Part shown: piece after piece, positions 1-7,344 of the stretch
Layout: each line of letters starts with the position of its first letter
How positions within the stretch are numbered: the first letter of the stretch is position 1
Source of the DNA: BMS3ABIN04 sp965554225
GTDB taxonomy: Bacteria; Bacteroidota; Ignavibacteria; Ignavibacteriales; Melioribacteraceae
Length of the DNA: 10,533 nt
Assembly (NCBI GenBank): GCA_965554225.1
Contig: CBEVZC010000102.1
Span: 1 to 10,533 of the forward strand
Direction of reading: 5' to 3'
Made by a program: the position numbers and the translations under genes
The notes under the pieces: model-generated
The model's input: the letters and a program-made list of their open reading frames with translations, nothing else
What the model was told of the DNA's origin: nothing
The model's database searches: none

Positions 1-83
1 CGTTTTTAATCCATTTTCTTGCTTTTTTGCCTTTTTCAGGAGCGACTATTTATTAAAAATTATAGACTTTTGTAACATTTTTC

Positions 84-106
84 TATAATTGTTCGTCTTA
101 TATAAT
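84..106 (+). promoter_or_regulatory. Possible promoter of the DUF5686 gene
   Basis: Two exact TATAAT hexamers lie at 84-89 and 101-106, 24-46 bases before the start codon at 130, inside very AT-rich DNA. Neither has a good TTGACA-like box at 16-18 bases spacing; the nearest candidate, TTGTAA at 70-75, is too close to the first and too far from the second. No clear TAnnTTTG Bacteroidota-type -7 box is visible. Chance matches are likely in such AT-rich sequence, so this is only a pointer to where transcription may begin. Confidence 0.25.
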
Positions 107-129
107 ATAGCTCATTTATTTGGTTTAAA

Positions 130-2520
130 ATGAATCGGTCTCTAATATTTATTTTATTCTTTAACTCATTACTCTTATCTCAATCATTAAGTATTTCCGG
201 AAAGATTGTCAATTCATCTAATGAAAGTCCTATTCCCTTTGTAAACATTGGAATTAAAAATACTTATTATGGTACTAGTACAAATGAACAAGGTAATTTC
301 AAATTAATTTTATATTCGGTAAAAGATACCTTAATAATATCTTGTGTTGGATTTGAAACCAAAACAATTATCCCAAGTATAAGATCAAGATTACATTCCA
401 ATTTTAATATAGCCCTTAAACCCATTACAATTCAATTACCCGAGGTATTAGTTGATGCAGATGAAGATCCTGCTTATGGAATAATAAGAAAAGCTATTGA
501 GAATAAAGAAAAGTTAAAAGAAGGACTTAGAAATTACCATTACGATTTTTACTCCAAAAACATTCTTTATTCAGGAAAAGAAATAGTATTTATTGAAGAA
601 GATTTAGGTGAAGGTTTTCATGTAATGCCGGATAGTACACTTGAAGTAAAAAATACATTAACTAAAACCGAAAACATAAAAGCAAAAATGTTCAGAAATG
701 GCGATTTAAATTTCTTTGAAAAGAAAGTAATGGATTTTTGTTTGGATTCACTAACATTAGGAAAATTTGTTTTTCATTTACCCCTCTCAATTCATGCTTT
801 CGACTATTATGATTATAAACTACTTGGTATTAGTCAACGAGACGATGTAAACATTTACGAAATTCAGGTTATTCCCTACTCAAATATAAGACCAACGTTC
901 GCAGGAAAATTATATATTCAAGATTCAAGTTATGCACTTACCAATGTTTCATTATCATTAGAAAATCGAAATCTTATTCCATTTACTGACTTTAAAATAT
1001 CAGTTTATCAAAACATGCAATATTATAACGGTTATTGGTTCCCAAAATATTATAATATTAATGTTGAAACAAACATGAATTATTATCACTTAATAAGTTT
1101 AGATAGTGCAATAACTTCATACGTAAAGGTATTTAACAATATAAATACAAATTTAGAAGACACAAGCAATTTGGTGCGCAACATAAAATCTAGAATTGAT
1201 TATTCAAAGAATAATACAACGAACAAATTTGTGGCTCAATTAATTTCAAAAGAACAGATGGATAGTCTGCGTCTATATCCTTTAACTGCTAAGGAATATA
1301 ATTCTTATACTTCTATCGATAGTTCCAAAGATATTATTTCATCCTTAAAACTAGGCGGAATTGGTGGTGAATATGTAAAACAGAAAGCTAAAGAAAAAGG
1401 CGTTAAAAATAATTTAAGCTCCGGTCAGTCAGTTTTAAGTTATCTGCAATATCTTAATGTAAAGAGTAATCGTGTTGATGGATTAGAACTTGGTTTAATG
1501 TATGATTATTGGGTTAAAGATACTTTATGGAATATAAATGGCAACCTTGGTTATTCACTTGAGCGAAACGATGTGGCTACGGAATTGAATTTAAATTTTC
1601 CCGTATCCCACTCGTTTATCGATGAACTGGAAATAAGCGCAAAATATGGAAGTGACTTTCATGATAAACAAATCCCTTACAATGCCTTATTAAATTCAAT
1701 TGCTGTAACATTTGGTTTTGAAGATCGGTTTAACTATTACTTCTCAAGAAAGATTTCTCTTTCAGCCACAAAAAATTTTAATAAAAAATCTAAAATGAAA
1801 TTTGATATTATTTACGATTCACAAAGATCTTTAAGTGAAAAAAAGTACTATAGCATATTTAATTCAAATAGAGTGTTAAGAGAAAATTTCAAAATAAATG
1901 AAGGATTGGATAACAGAATAAATATAAAATATGAGTTAGGTGTATCACCATATATTTTTGATATGCGAACTGTTGACGGAATTGTATTGTTACTTGAACA
2001 TTCAAATAAAATAATTGGCAGCGACTTTAACTACACAAGTATAAGTTTTGCAGGACAATTCTTCTTTAACACTCTTTATGATGAGCTTTTCTTTTCTCCA
2101 TATCTAGATGTTTTTATTGAGGGTAAAGCCGTTTGGGGTAATTATGGAGTACAGCATCTATTAACTCCAAATTCTGCTTTGGGGGTTTATTCTCCTGTGG
2201 GTACTTTTAAAGCACTCAAACCATATCAATTTGTTGGTGATAAATATTTGGCTATTCATATTGAACATAATTGGCGTAAAACATTTTTTGATATGTTAGG
2301 AATTTATTTCCCGGTTGCGTGGAATTTAGAATTAACAACAGGCATAAATGGTTTACAGATATGGAACAATAGCGAGTATTTTAATAATCGTTTTGAGGAT
2401 AAATTTTATTGGGAAGTTTATGGTGGAATTTCCGGTATTCTAGGTTTGTTTAATTTAAATGTCGCTTATAATAAGTATAAAAATTCTGTGGTTCGGTTTG
2501 GATTTTCTAAAGTGTTTTAA
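130..2520 (+). CDS. DUF5686 / carboxypeptidase-regulatory-like outer-membrane protein
   Basis: This 796-residue protein is probably an outer-membrane beta-barrel. Residues 1-20 form a signal peptide (basic MNR, then a hydrophobic run ending near LLLSQS). Residues 21-98 match the carboxypeptidase-regulatory-like (CarbopepD_reg_2) fold seen in Bacteroidota surface proteins, with the pattern SISGKIVN, PIPFVNIGI, GTSTNEQGNFKL and VGFET. Residues 103-127 (LPEVLVDA, then AYGIIRKAIENK) begin the DUF5686 region, which continues with the RPTFAGKLYIQDSSYAL and GYWFPKYYNI blocks. The second half alternates aromatic and polar residues like beta-barrel strands, and the chain ends in VVRFGFSKVF; a terminal Phe is typical of a barrel-assembly signal. 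The length is normal for the family. The substrate is unknown; membership of a TonB-dependent receptor system is not supported, as no plug domain is seen. The gene is visibly more AT-rich than the acetate genes. No clear Shine-Dalgarno precedes the ATG, but the start fits the signal peptide. It stands alone on the plus strand. Confidence 0.85.
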   Translation: MNRSLIFILFFNSLLLSQSLSISGKIVNSSNESPIPFVNIGIKNTYYGTSTNEQGNFKLILYSVKDTLIISCVGFETKTIIPSIRSRLHSNFNIALKPITIQLPEVLVDADEDPAYGIIRKAIENKEKLKEGLRNYHYDFYSKNILYSGKEIVFIEEDLGEGFHVMPDSTLEVKNTLTKTENIKAKMFRNGDLNFFEKKVMDFCLDSLTLGKFVFHLPLSIHAFDYYDYKLLGISQRDDVNIYEIQVIPYSNIRPTFAGKLYIQDSSYALTNVSLSLENRNLIPFTDFKISVYQNMQYYNGYWFPKYYNINVETNMNYYHLISLDSAITSYVKVFNNINTNLEDTSNLVRNIKSRIDYSKNNTTNKFVAQLISKEQMDSLRLYPLTAKEYNSYTSIDSSKDIISSLKLGGIGGEYVKQKAKEKGVKNNLSSGQSVLSYLQYLNVKSNRVDGLELGLMYDYWVKDTLWNINGNLGYSLERNDVATELNLNFPVSHSFIDELEISAKYGSDFHDKQIPYNALLNSIAVTFGFEDRFNYYFSRKISLSATKNFNKKSKMKFDIIYDSQRSLSEKKYYSIFNSNRVLRENFKINEGLDNRINIKYELGVSPYIFDMRTVDGIVLLLEHSNKIIGSDFNYTSISFAGQFFFNTLYDELFFSPYLDVFIEGKAVWGNYGVQHLLTPNSALGVYSPVGTFKALKPYQFVGDKYLAIHIEHNWRKTFFDMLGIYFPVAWNLELTTGINGLQIWNNSEYFNNRFEDKFYWEVYGGISGILGLFNLNVAYNKYKNSVVRFGFSKVF

Positions 2521-2526
2521 TTTAAC

Positions 2527-2543
2527 AACCAAATTGTGGTTTT
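2527..2543 (+). terminator. Weak terminator-like hairpin after the DUF5686 gene
   Basis: Seven bases after the stop codon, AACCA (2527-2531) and TGGTT (2537-2541) can form a 5-bp stem with a 5-base loop, and the T run 2540-2543 follows. The stem is short and the T-tract is only four bases, so it would be a poor intrinsic terminator. It is listed because of its position. Confidence 0.25.
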
Positions 2544-2765
2544 ATAACGAGAAAGTACGGCAACTATCCTAAACCCTCGATTCAAATAAAAATAAACAGA
2601 AAATTATATCTTAATGACAGATATTTTGACCAAGAAAACTTAAAATGAAGTCGAATCGTTTACAAGAATTGAATAATAAATTCAGAGAGGTTCTATTTCT
2701 TAAAGAACTATATTTGCCATTCGAGGCACACGCACAGGCTATATGCAATTAAAACGGCACATAAC

Positions 2766-2865
2766 CTTAACCGTTACCCGGAGGGACGGTCAAATGTTTT
2801 GCATAGTTCGGAAAACCATTTTGCTTTCGGCATATTATAAATTTGCAGCGTTAACGGCGTTAAAT
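2766..2865. repeat. attC-like imperfect hairpin (possible integron cassette relic)
   Basis: A GC-richer island in AT-rich surroundings folds in a way that recalls integron attC sites. The outer arms are TTAAC-CGTTA (2767-2776) and TAACG-gc-GTTAA (2852-2863), fully complementary except for a 2-base bulge (2857-2858). The right end reads GTTAAAT (2859-2865), matching the attC R-box consensus GTTRRRY; the left counterpart CCTTAAC matches RYYYAAC except at its first base. An inner stem pairs 2791-2800 with 2812-2823, all ten pairs matched, with two single unpaired bases (C2816, T2819) on the same arm, like the extrahelical bases of attC. A competing hairpin lies at 2770-2790 (ACCGT, CCC, loop GGA, GGG, ACGGT). 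The left spacer between the boxes is shorter than in standard attC, and no integrase is in the window. It could instead be an unrelated intergenic structured repeat. Confidence 0.3.
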
Positions 2866-2987
2866 GGAAATAACTTTATCCGTTTTTAAAACAACATGTT
2901 ACTACGAAATTTGATAATTCCGCGGCATTATTCAACTTATTTTTGACAAATGTATGTTCGAATATTCATTTATTGATATTCTTAAAA

Positions 2988-3146
2988 ATGAGTAAATATA
3001 TGTTCAATCTTATGTCTGCTGTTATGGGAATAATAATTCCTATTATTTGGTTAGGTGTTGTAATTTATATTATTTCTTTAGCAATAAGACTTGTAAAAGG
3101 AGTTGAAAGGATTGCAGATATACTAGAAAGAAAAAACGGTATTTAA
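2988..3146 (+). CDS. Small single-helix membrane protein, function unknown
   Basis: I do not recognise this protein. The reading frame is open from an ATG at 2943 (67 residues), but the ATG at 2988 gives a more natural 52-residue product, MSKYMFNLMSAVMG, with one hydrophobic helix (about residues 13-34, GIIIPIIWLGVVIYIISLAI) followed by a charged amphipathic tail (RLVKGVERIADILERKNGI). This layout resembles small inner-membrane proteins of Bacteroidota-type genomes, with a tail that may be coiled or membrane-surface bound. Neither start has a Shine-Dalgarno sequence. Its stop overlaps the end of acuC on the other strand by 4 bases (tail to tail). The hydrophobic-then-charged pattern argues for a real gene, but the short length and missing ribosome binding site leave doubt. 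Confidence 0.5.
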   Translation: MSKYMFNLMSAVMGIIIPIIWLGVVIYIISLAIRLVKGVERIADILERKNGI

Positions 3147-4294
3147 AGCCAATCTCCCGATACACGATCCATCAGTCTTTGAATTAGTTCTTTGTTATGT
3201 CTTACTATTTCCGGTTTGCGAGGGATTGGATCGTATGCACGATTTTTATCATGAAGGAATTTCGGCATGGATCTTCCCAATTTTTCCTCCCAACGTTTAC
3301 GCCATTTCTCAGGAAGTTCTATAGGTAAATCAATATTATTTAGCAGTAAATACAGCAGTGTCCATATCCTTGATGTAGCCGTAATGGAATAGCCTCCACC
3401 AAGCGTAAAAAGTGCTTTTCCGTTACAATGGTTATCAACAATTTGAAATATTTTTTTAAATAGCCTCTCAAAATCTTGTGTAGTAAGCAGTAAATCAGCT
3501 AATGGATCGGAAAAATGCGGGTCAGCACCCGTTTGAATTACAATTGCATCAGGTCTAAACCATTCTAGTGCAGGAATTACAACGCCCTCTAATACTTCTA
3601 AATATGAATCTCCTTCAGTAAAGGGTTCTAGGGGTAAGTTTAATTTCATTGAACGTCCCATTCCCTGCCCCAATTCATATAACCAACCTGTTCCAGGGAA
3701 TAAATATTCACCTGACTCGTGCATAGAAATTGTCATCACATTTTCATCGGAATAAAACATTTCCTGTACACCGTCTCCATGATGAACATCAATGTCAAGA
3801 TAAGCAACGTGCCAGCCTCGATCTGTCATATACTTAATGGCAAGAGCAAGATCATTATAAATACAAAACCCAGCTGCAAGACTTTTATGCGCATGATGAA
3901 ATCCACCACCGAACTGAAGTACTTTACCAGCTTTATTTTCAACGAGAAGTTTTGCACCCAAAAGAGTTCCTCCGGCTTGGTAACGAGCACCTTCAGCCAT
4001 ACCTAATACAATCGGGTTATCCTGAGAACCAAAACCGAAAGCTTCTGCCTTGTCACTGTTTTCACCTTTGCTTAAAGATTCAACAATATTAATATAATCT
4101 TTGGAATGAATAACCTCCAAATCTTCTGCTGTTACAGGTTCGGGCTTAATAAAATCTGTTGGAATGCATAATTCTTGCAAAAGGTCCAATACCATTTCAA
4201 CTCTTAAGGGACTGAACGGATGTTCCGGACCCAGATCGTATTTGCCATATTTAGGATGATAGATTACTTTACACATGAAATATGTACCGGCCAT
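3143..4294 (-). CDS. acuC: AcuC-type histone-deacetylase-family protein deacetylase
   Basis: AcuC enzymes are zinc-dependent lysine deacetylases of the HDAC superfamily; in Bacillus, AcuC reactivates acetylated acetyl-CoA synthetase. The active-site parts are all present in the 383-residue chain: GPEHPFSPLR (22-31), the His-His dyad in GGFHHA (H133, H134), DIDVHHGDG (167-175, zinc ligands D169 and H171), GADPH with the third zinc ligand D258, and GGGYS with the transition-state Tyr at 302. Length is near that of Bacillus AcuC. The C-terminal 55 residues are charged (WRKRWEEKLGRS onward). The gene overlaps the end of acuB: by 31 bases with the start at 4294, or by 13 bases if translation begins at the internal Met 7 (4276), just before CKVIYHPKYG, where family similarity starts. 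Neither start has a strong ribosome binding site, suggesting coupling to acuB translation. Its likely target is K643 of the Acs encoded upstream. Acetoin-related roles, from which the name comes, are not indicated by neighbours. No terminator is visible after the stop. Confidence 0.92.
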   Translation of the reverse strand: MAGTYFMCKVIYHPKYGKYDLGPEHPFSPLRVEMVLDLLQELCIPTDFIKPEPVTAEDLEVIHSKDYINIVESLSKGENSDKAEAFGFGSQDNPIVLGMAEGARYQAGGTLLGAKLLVENKAGKVLQFGGGFHHAHKSLAAGFCIYNDLALAIKYMTDRGWHVAYLDIDVHHGDGVQEMFYSDENVMTISMHESGEYLFPGTGWLYELGQGMGRSMKLNLPLEPFTEGDSYLEVLEGVVIPALEWFRPDAIVIQTGADPHFSDPLADLLLTTQDFERLFKKIFQIVDNHCNGKALFTLGGGYSITATSRIWTLLYLLLNNIDLPIELPEKWRKRWEEKLGRSMPKFLHDKNRAYDPIPRKPEIVRHNKELIQRLMDRVSGDWL

Positions 4295-4893
4295 AGAACT
4301 TCGAAGCCATTTTCACATATAGCTTCTGCAAGTTTTCTTATCTCCATAGTATTCACGCGCAATACTAAACGTGCTTTGTCATTTTTTTCTTGATAAGTTA
4401 AAATTGAATGAATATTTATTTTCCTTTCAGAAAGAAGAGAGGTTAGTCGTGCAAGTTCACCGGCTTTATCCGATAAACGTATATCTATGCGTCCGGAAGG
4501 TTTATGTACTCCTGTTAATAGTAGCATTGCATCAAGAAGGTCTGCATTCGTTACGATACCAACTAACCGTAAGTCTTCAACAACAGGTAAACATCCAATT
4601 TTTAACTCTCTCATCAACTGTGTTGCTCTTTCTATAGGGTCTGATGGGTTAGTAGTTTCAACGGGATGACTCATAATTTCTCTTACTTCCGATGTTGGAT
4701 CAAATGGTCTTTTTGCAAGCCGGCTTGTAGCCAAGCGAAGATCACGATCAGTTACAATTCCTATAAGTTTTTCATTTTCTATAATTGGGAGATGACGAAT
4801 TCCTTTATCTTGCATCATCTTATATGCATCGCACAAGGTAGTGCTTGGAGTAATCGTTAATGGATCCGGATGCATTATTTCACGAATTAACAT
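4264..4893 (-). CDS. acuB: AcuB-like CBS-CBS-ACT regulatory protein
   Basis: The 209-residue protein has two CBS domains (about 1-58 and 69-124) and a C-terminal ACT domain (about 134-205), the same architecture as Bacillus AcuB. CBS signatures are IMHPDPLTITP and GIVTDRDL (45-52), then IMSHPVETTNP and GIVTNADLL (112-120). The ACT part shows RIDIRLSDKAGELARLTSLL and KINIHSIL. CBS pairs commonly bind adenine nucleotides and ACT domains bind amino acids or other small ligands; which ligands are bound here cannot be read from the sequence. No catalytic or DNA-binding domain is present, so it is probably an allosteric partner that reports energy state to the acetyltransferase, to AcuC or to Acs. 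A GAGG ribosome binding site (4900-4903) sits 6 bases before the ATG, supporting this start. It begins 24 bases after pat and overlaps acuC, so the three genes are very likely one transcript. Confidence 0.88.
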   Translation of the reverse strand: MLIREIMHPDPLTITPSTTLCDAYKMMQDKGIRHLPIIENEKLIGIVTDRDLRLATSRLAKRPFDPTSEVREIMSHPVETTNPSDPIERATQLMRELKIGCLPVVEDLRLVGIVTNADLLDAMLLLTGVHKPSGRIDIRLSDKAGELARLTSLLSERKINIHSILTYQEKNDKARLVLRVNTMEIRKLAEAICENGFEVLWPVHISCVK

Positions 4894-4917
4894 AACATGC
4901 CTCGCAATTAAATAGTC

Positions 4918-7329
4918 TTAATAAGCCGGTCTTTTAGCAGCCGGGTTAAGAGTTAAAGATACATTAAAGATTGAAATTTGATCATTTATTATTTCAATAT
5001 TTAACTCAAGATTCCATAACCACGGAATTTCTTCAATCATTTGTGAAATCCTTCCTAAAATACTATTAAAGTTTGATTTATTTTCAATATGTAAATTTTC
5101 TAATATTTCTTCAATATCCTGATCGGTTAAAGGAGTAATACGGACTAGTTTTAAATTTGGCAGTTGCGATATTTCTATCAAAGGACCGAATAATGGGTCC
5201 GGTTTGACTTTCAATATAAAAGGTTTGTCATTATTGTTAGCGGTTTTAGAAACATGCAATCCAAAATATTCAAGGAATTTCTCCGCTTCCGCATTTTCAA
5301 CTTCTACAGTTTGTTGAGAAGTTAAATTGCTTAAAATAGATTGAATCTCTTTACGAGCAAGTTCGGGTTTTACATCTTCAAACCAAACAAGCTTACCGGG
5401 TGGTTTACTACAGTATTCCGTATATCGAACAATTCTTCCCAAAGCTCTAGCTGCGGACTCTGGAAATCTAAATGCTGGAAACATTCGTTTGGTATCATGG
5501 TTCCCATCTTCCGAAATTAGAGAAATAGAACCTGTTTCTCCCATTAAACATAACAGTACCGGTTTACTGTTCATAATTTCTTTTTCCGCCAGAGCTACAC
5601 CTCTTCTTATTGCAGCCGCAACCGGTTCGGAACCGCACTGACCAACACATGCATAACCAACCAAAATAGAGTCCACCGTTTCATCAATAAGAGCTTCATA
5701 TACTTTAGTCTCATAACTATCTGGAGATGTGAAAGCACCTAGGTTAACGAGTTTAGGTCCTGCAAGTTCCAACCCATTTGATTCACATGCATCTGCAAAT
5801 ATTGTTGCCACACCAGCTGAATTAGCAATTATACAAACGTGGTTGCCTTTCGGTTTTGGCTGATGGGCAAGGACAACTGCTACATCAAACAATTCTTCTA
5901 AAGTTTCGGTTAGGATAATACCGGTTTGCCTAAAAAGTGCTTCTACTTGCCGCGTTCCTCCGGATAAAGTACCGCTCTTAGCTTCGGCTGTTTTCCTCCC
6001 TTCCGTACTACGGGCGCTTTTTACACATAAGATGGGTTTTTTATAAGACATTCTTTTGGCAATTCTTACAAATCTTCTCGGATTACCAAAAGTTTCTAAA
6101 TAAAGAATTGCCATTTTAGTGTTTGCATCTTCTTCCCAATAAAGTAGCAAATCATTTCCTGAAACATCAGCACGATTTCCTGCGGAAACAAATGTTGTAA
6201 ATCCTACACCCTTTTCCATTGCATATTCAAGAATGACTAACCCAAGAGCTGCTGAGTGAGAAAAAAATCCGGCGCTTCCTCTTTGAACAATATTTGGAGC
6301 TAAACTTGCGTTAAGGTGGACTTTGGGGTCGGTATTCATAAGTCCCAAACAACTCGGACCAAGCAATCTAACACCATGTTCCCTTACAAGCTTTACCAAA
6401 TCCTTTTGTCTTTTACTTCCTTCTTCGCCTGCTTCGGCAAACCCCGCTGAAACTACCAATAATCCTTTTGCGCCTGCATTTATAGATTTTTCAGCAACTT
6501 CTAAAACTTTTTCTGCAGGAATTGAAATTACAGAAAGATCAATTTTTTCAGGAATTTCTTGAAGTGATGAATAAGCTTTTACCCCATTAACAGAAACGGC
6601 TTCAGGGTTTACAGGATAAATAGTTCCTTGGAAATTACCGTTTAAAATATTTTTAAACATCATATAGCCGATTGAAGATGGATCTCTAGAGGCACCAACA
6701 ACTGCTACCGATTTAGGTTGCAGTAAAGGAATCAAAGAGTTTGCAACAGCTATACGTTCTCTTAAGTTCGATTTTCTCCACGTTGCCGCCGCTCCGTTTG
6801 TGGGCAACTCTACATGAACAGTATCTGAATGCCATACTTTATGAATCTCAAAGCCGGAACTTTTAAATACATTAATCATTGGTTGGTTATCCGGTAAAAC
6901 TTCCGCTTCGAACTCAATAAAACCATTTGCCGCCGCTAAACCGGCAAGTCGTTCTAATAATAATGTGCTAATTCCTTTCCCTTGATAATCATCTTCAATA
7001 AGAAAAGCAATTTCTGCAGATTTTTTATTACCCATACTGATGTAATTTCCAAGACCCACAATTTTTGATTCCGTCCCTTCACTGGTTATTGCTAATAAGC
7101 ATCCGGAATCATTAAAATCTCCCTCGCAGAGATTTTTAACAACATCGTATGGAACTTCAGAAACGGCAGCCATGAATCGCATTCTTAAACTTTCCCTGGA
7201 AACCCGTTTCATAAATGATTGAACTTTTGGAATATCGCTTGGTAGAGCAGGTCTAAAGAGTAAACCTTGTCCATCTTTGAGTATTACATGCTCTTTGTAG
7301 GCGGGACCTTCGGGTATTATGCGGAACAT
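4918..7329 (-). CDS. Pat-like protein acetyltransferase (N-terminal GNAT fused to degenerate acyl-CoA synthetase)
   Basis: This 803-residue protein belongs to the GNAT plus NDP-forming acyl-CoA-synthetase-like family whose members (Salmonella Pat, Streptomyces lividans PatA) acetylate Acs-type enzymes. Here the GNAT domain comes first (about 20-165), as in S. lividans PatA and opposite to Salmonella Pat. It shows the acetyl-CoA loop QGKGIS (116-121; Ser at the usual Gly/Ala) and a candidate catalytic Glu at 106 (SAEIAF). A Rossmann CoA-binding domain follows (202-295, SVAVVGASRDPSSIGY), then succinyl-CoA-synthetase-like domains (about 350-485 and 495-635). The conserved SHTG segment carrying the phospho-histidine of active synthetases reads KSGTLSGG (451-458), with no His. 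The C-terminal ATP-grasp part (about 660-790) is shortened: the opening FLEYFGLHVSKT leads almost at once to KPDPLFGPL, skipping most of the ATP-binding core. The synthetase part is therefore probably a sensor, not an enzyme. GGTGA-like bases (7334-7338) precede the ATG. It follows acs after a terminator and leads into acuB and acuC. A protein target other than Acs is possible. Confidence 0.87.
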   Translation of the reverse strand: MFRIIPEGPAYKEHVILKDGQGLLFRPALPSDIPKVQSFMKRVSRESLRMRFMAAVSEVPYDVVKNLCEGDFNDSGCLLAITSEGTESKIVGLGNYISMGNKKSAEIAFLIEDDYQGKGISTLLLERLAGLAAANGFIEFEAEVLPDNQPMINVFKSSGFEIHKVWHSDTVHVELPTNGAAATWRKSNLRERIAVANSLIPLLQPKSVAVVGASRDPSSIGYMMFKNILNGNFQGTIYPVNPEAVSVNGVKAYSSLQEIPEKIDLSVISIPAEKVLEVAEKSINAGAKGLLVVSAGFAEAGEEGSKRQKDLVKLVREHGVRLLGPSCLGLMNTDPKVHLNASLAPNIVQRGSAGFFSHSAALGLVILEYAMEKGVGFTTFVSAGNRADVSGNDLLLYWEEDANTKMAILYLETFGNPRRFVRIAKRMSYKKPILCVKSARSTEGRKTAEAKSGTLSGGTRQVEALFRQTGIILTETLEELFDVAVVLAHQPKPKGNHVCIIANSAGVATIFADACESNGLELAGPKLVNLGAFTSPDSYETKVYEALIDETVDSILVGYACVGQCGSEPVAAAIRRGVALAEKEIMNSKPVLLCLMGETGSISLISEDGNHDTKRMFPAFRFPESAARALGRIVRYTEYCSKPPGKLVWFEDVKPELARKEIQSILSNLTSQQTVEVENAEAEKFLEYFGLHVSKTANNNDKPFILKVKPDPLFGPLIEISQLPNLKLVRITPLTDQDIEEILENLHIENKSNFNSILGRISQMIEEIPWLWNLELNIEIINDQISIFNVSLTLNPAAKRPAY

Positions 7330-7344
7330 TTATTCACCACTCAA

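Larger units (their letters stand above)
2521..2987. other. Intergenic region, mostly without genes
   Basis: This stretch lies between the outer-membrane protein gene and the small membrane ORF. Most of it is AT-rich with no convincing gene. A 35-codon ORF (2645-2752, start MKSNRLQEL, end AQAICN) has no ribosome binding site and no recognisable similarity; it ends just before the structured element at 2766-2865, which is the one clearly distinct component. A TTGACA at 2943-2948 lacks a properly spaced -10 box. No tRNA, CRISPR repeat or insertion-sequence end was seen. Confidence 0.5.

Noticed and set aside
1..45. Minus-strand frame reading APEKGKKARKWIKN that runs off the left edge
   Set aside because: It looks protein-like, but it is preceded by in-frame stops with no ATG, GTG or TTG start between them and the open stretch, so no gene start can be supported.
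2645..2752. 35-codon ORF just before the attC-like element
   Set aside because: No ribosome binding site and no recognisable family. It is of interest only as a possible cassette ORF, not strong enough to call a gene.
2943..2976. TTGACA with TATTGA as a promoter for the small membrane ORF
   Set aside because: The spacer is 22 bases and the -10 match is poor; it also overlaps the longer version of the ORF.
3719..4006. Plus-strand open frame of 95 codons inside acuC
   Set aside because: It lies fully antisense to the acuC catalytic region, with no ribosome binding site and no protein-like composition.
4264..4294. Possible frameshift joining AcuB and AcuC
   Set aside because: Both proteins have complete domains and natural ends; the overlap is an ordinary operon overlap.
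4371..4860. Three plus-strand open frames antisense to acuB
   Set aside because: acuB shows intact CBS and ACT motifs throughout; the opposite frames are shadows.
6323..6562. Plus-strand open frame antisense to pat
   Set aside because: It overlaps the CoA-binding and synthetase-like domains of pat and has low-complexity Ser/Pro-rich translation.
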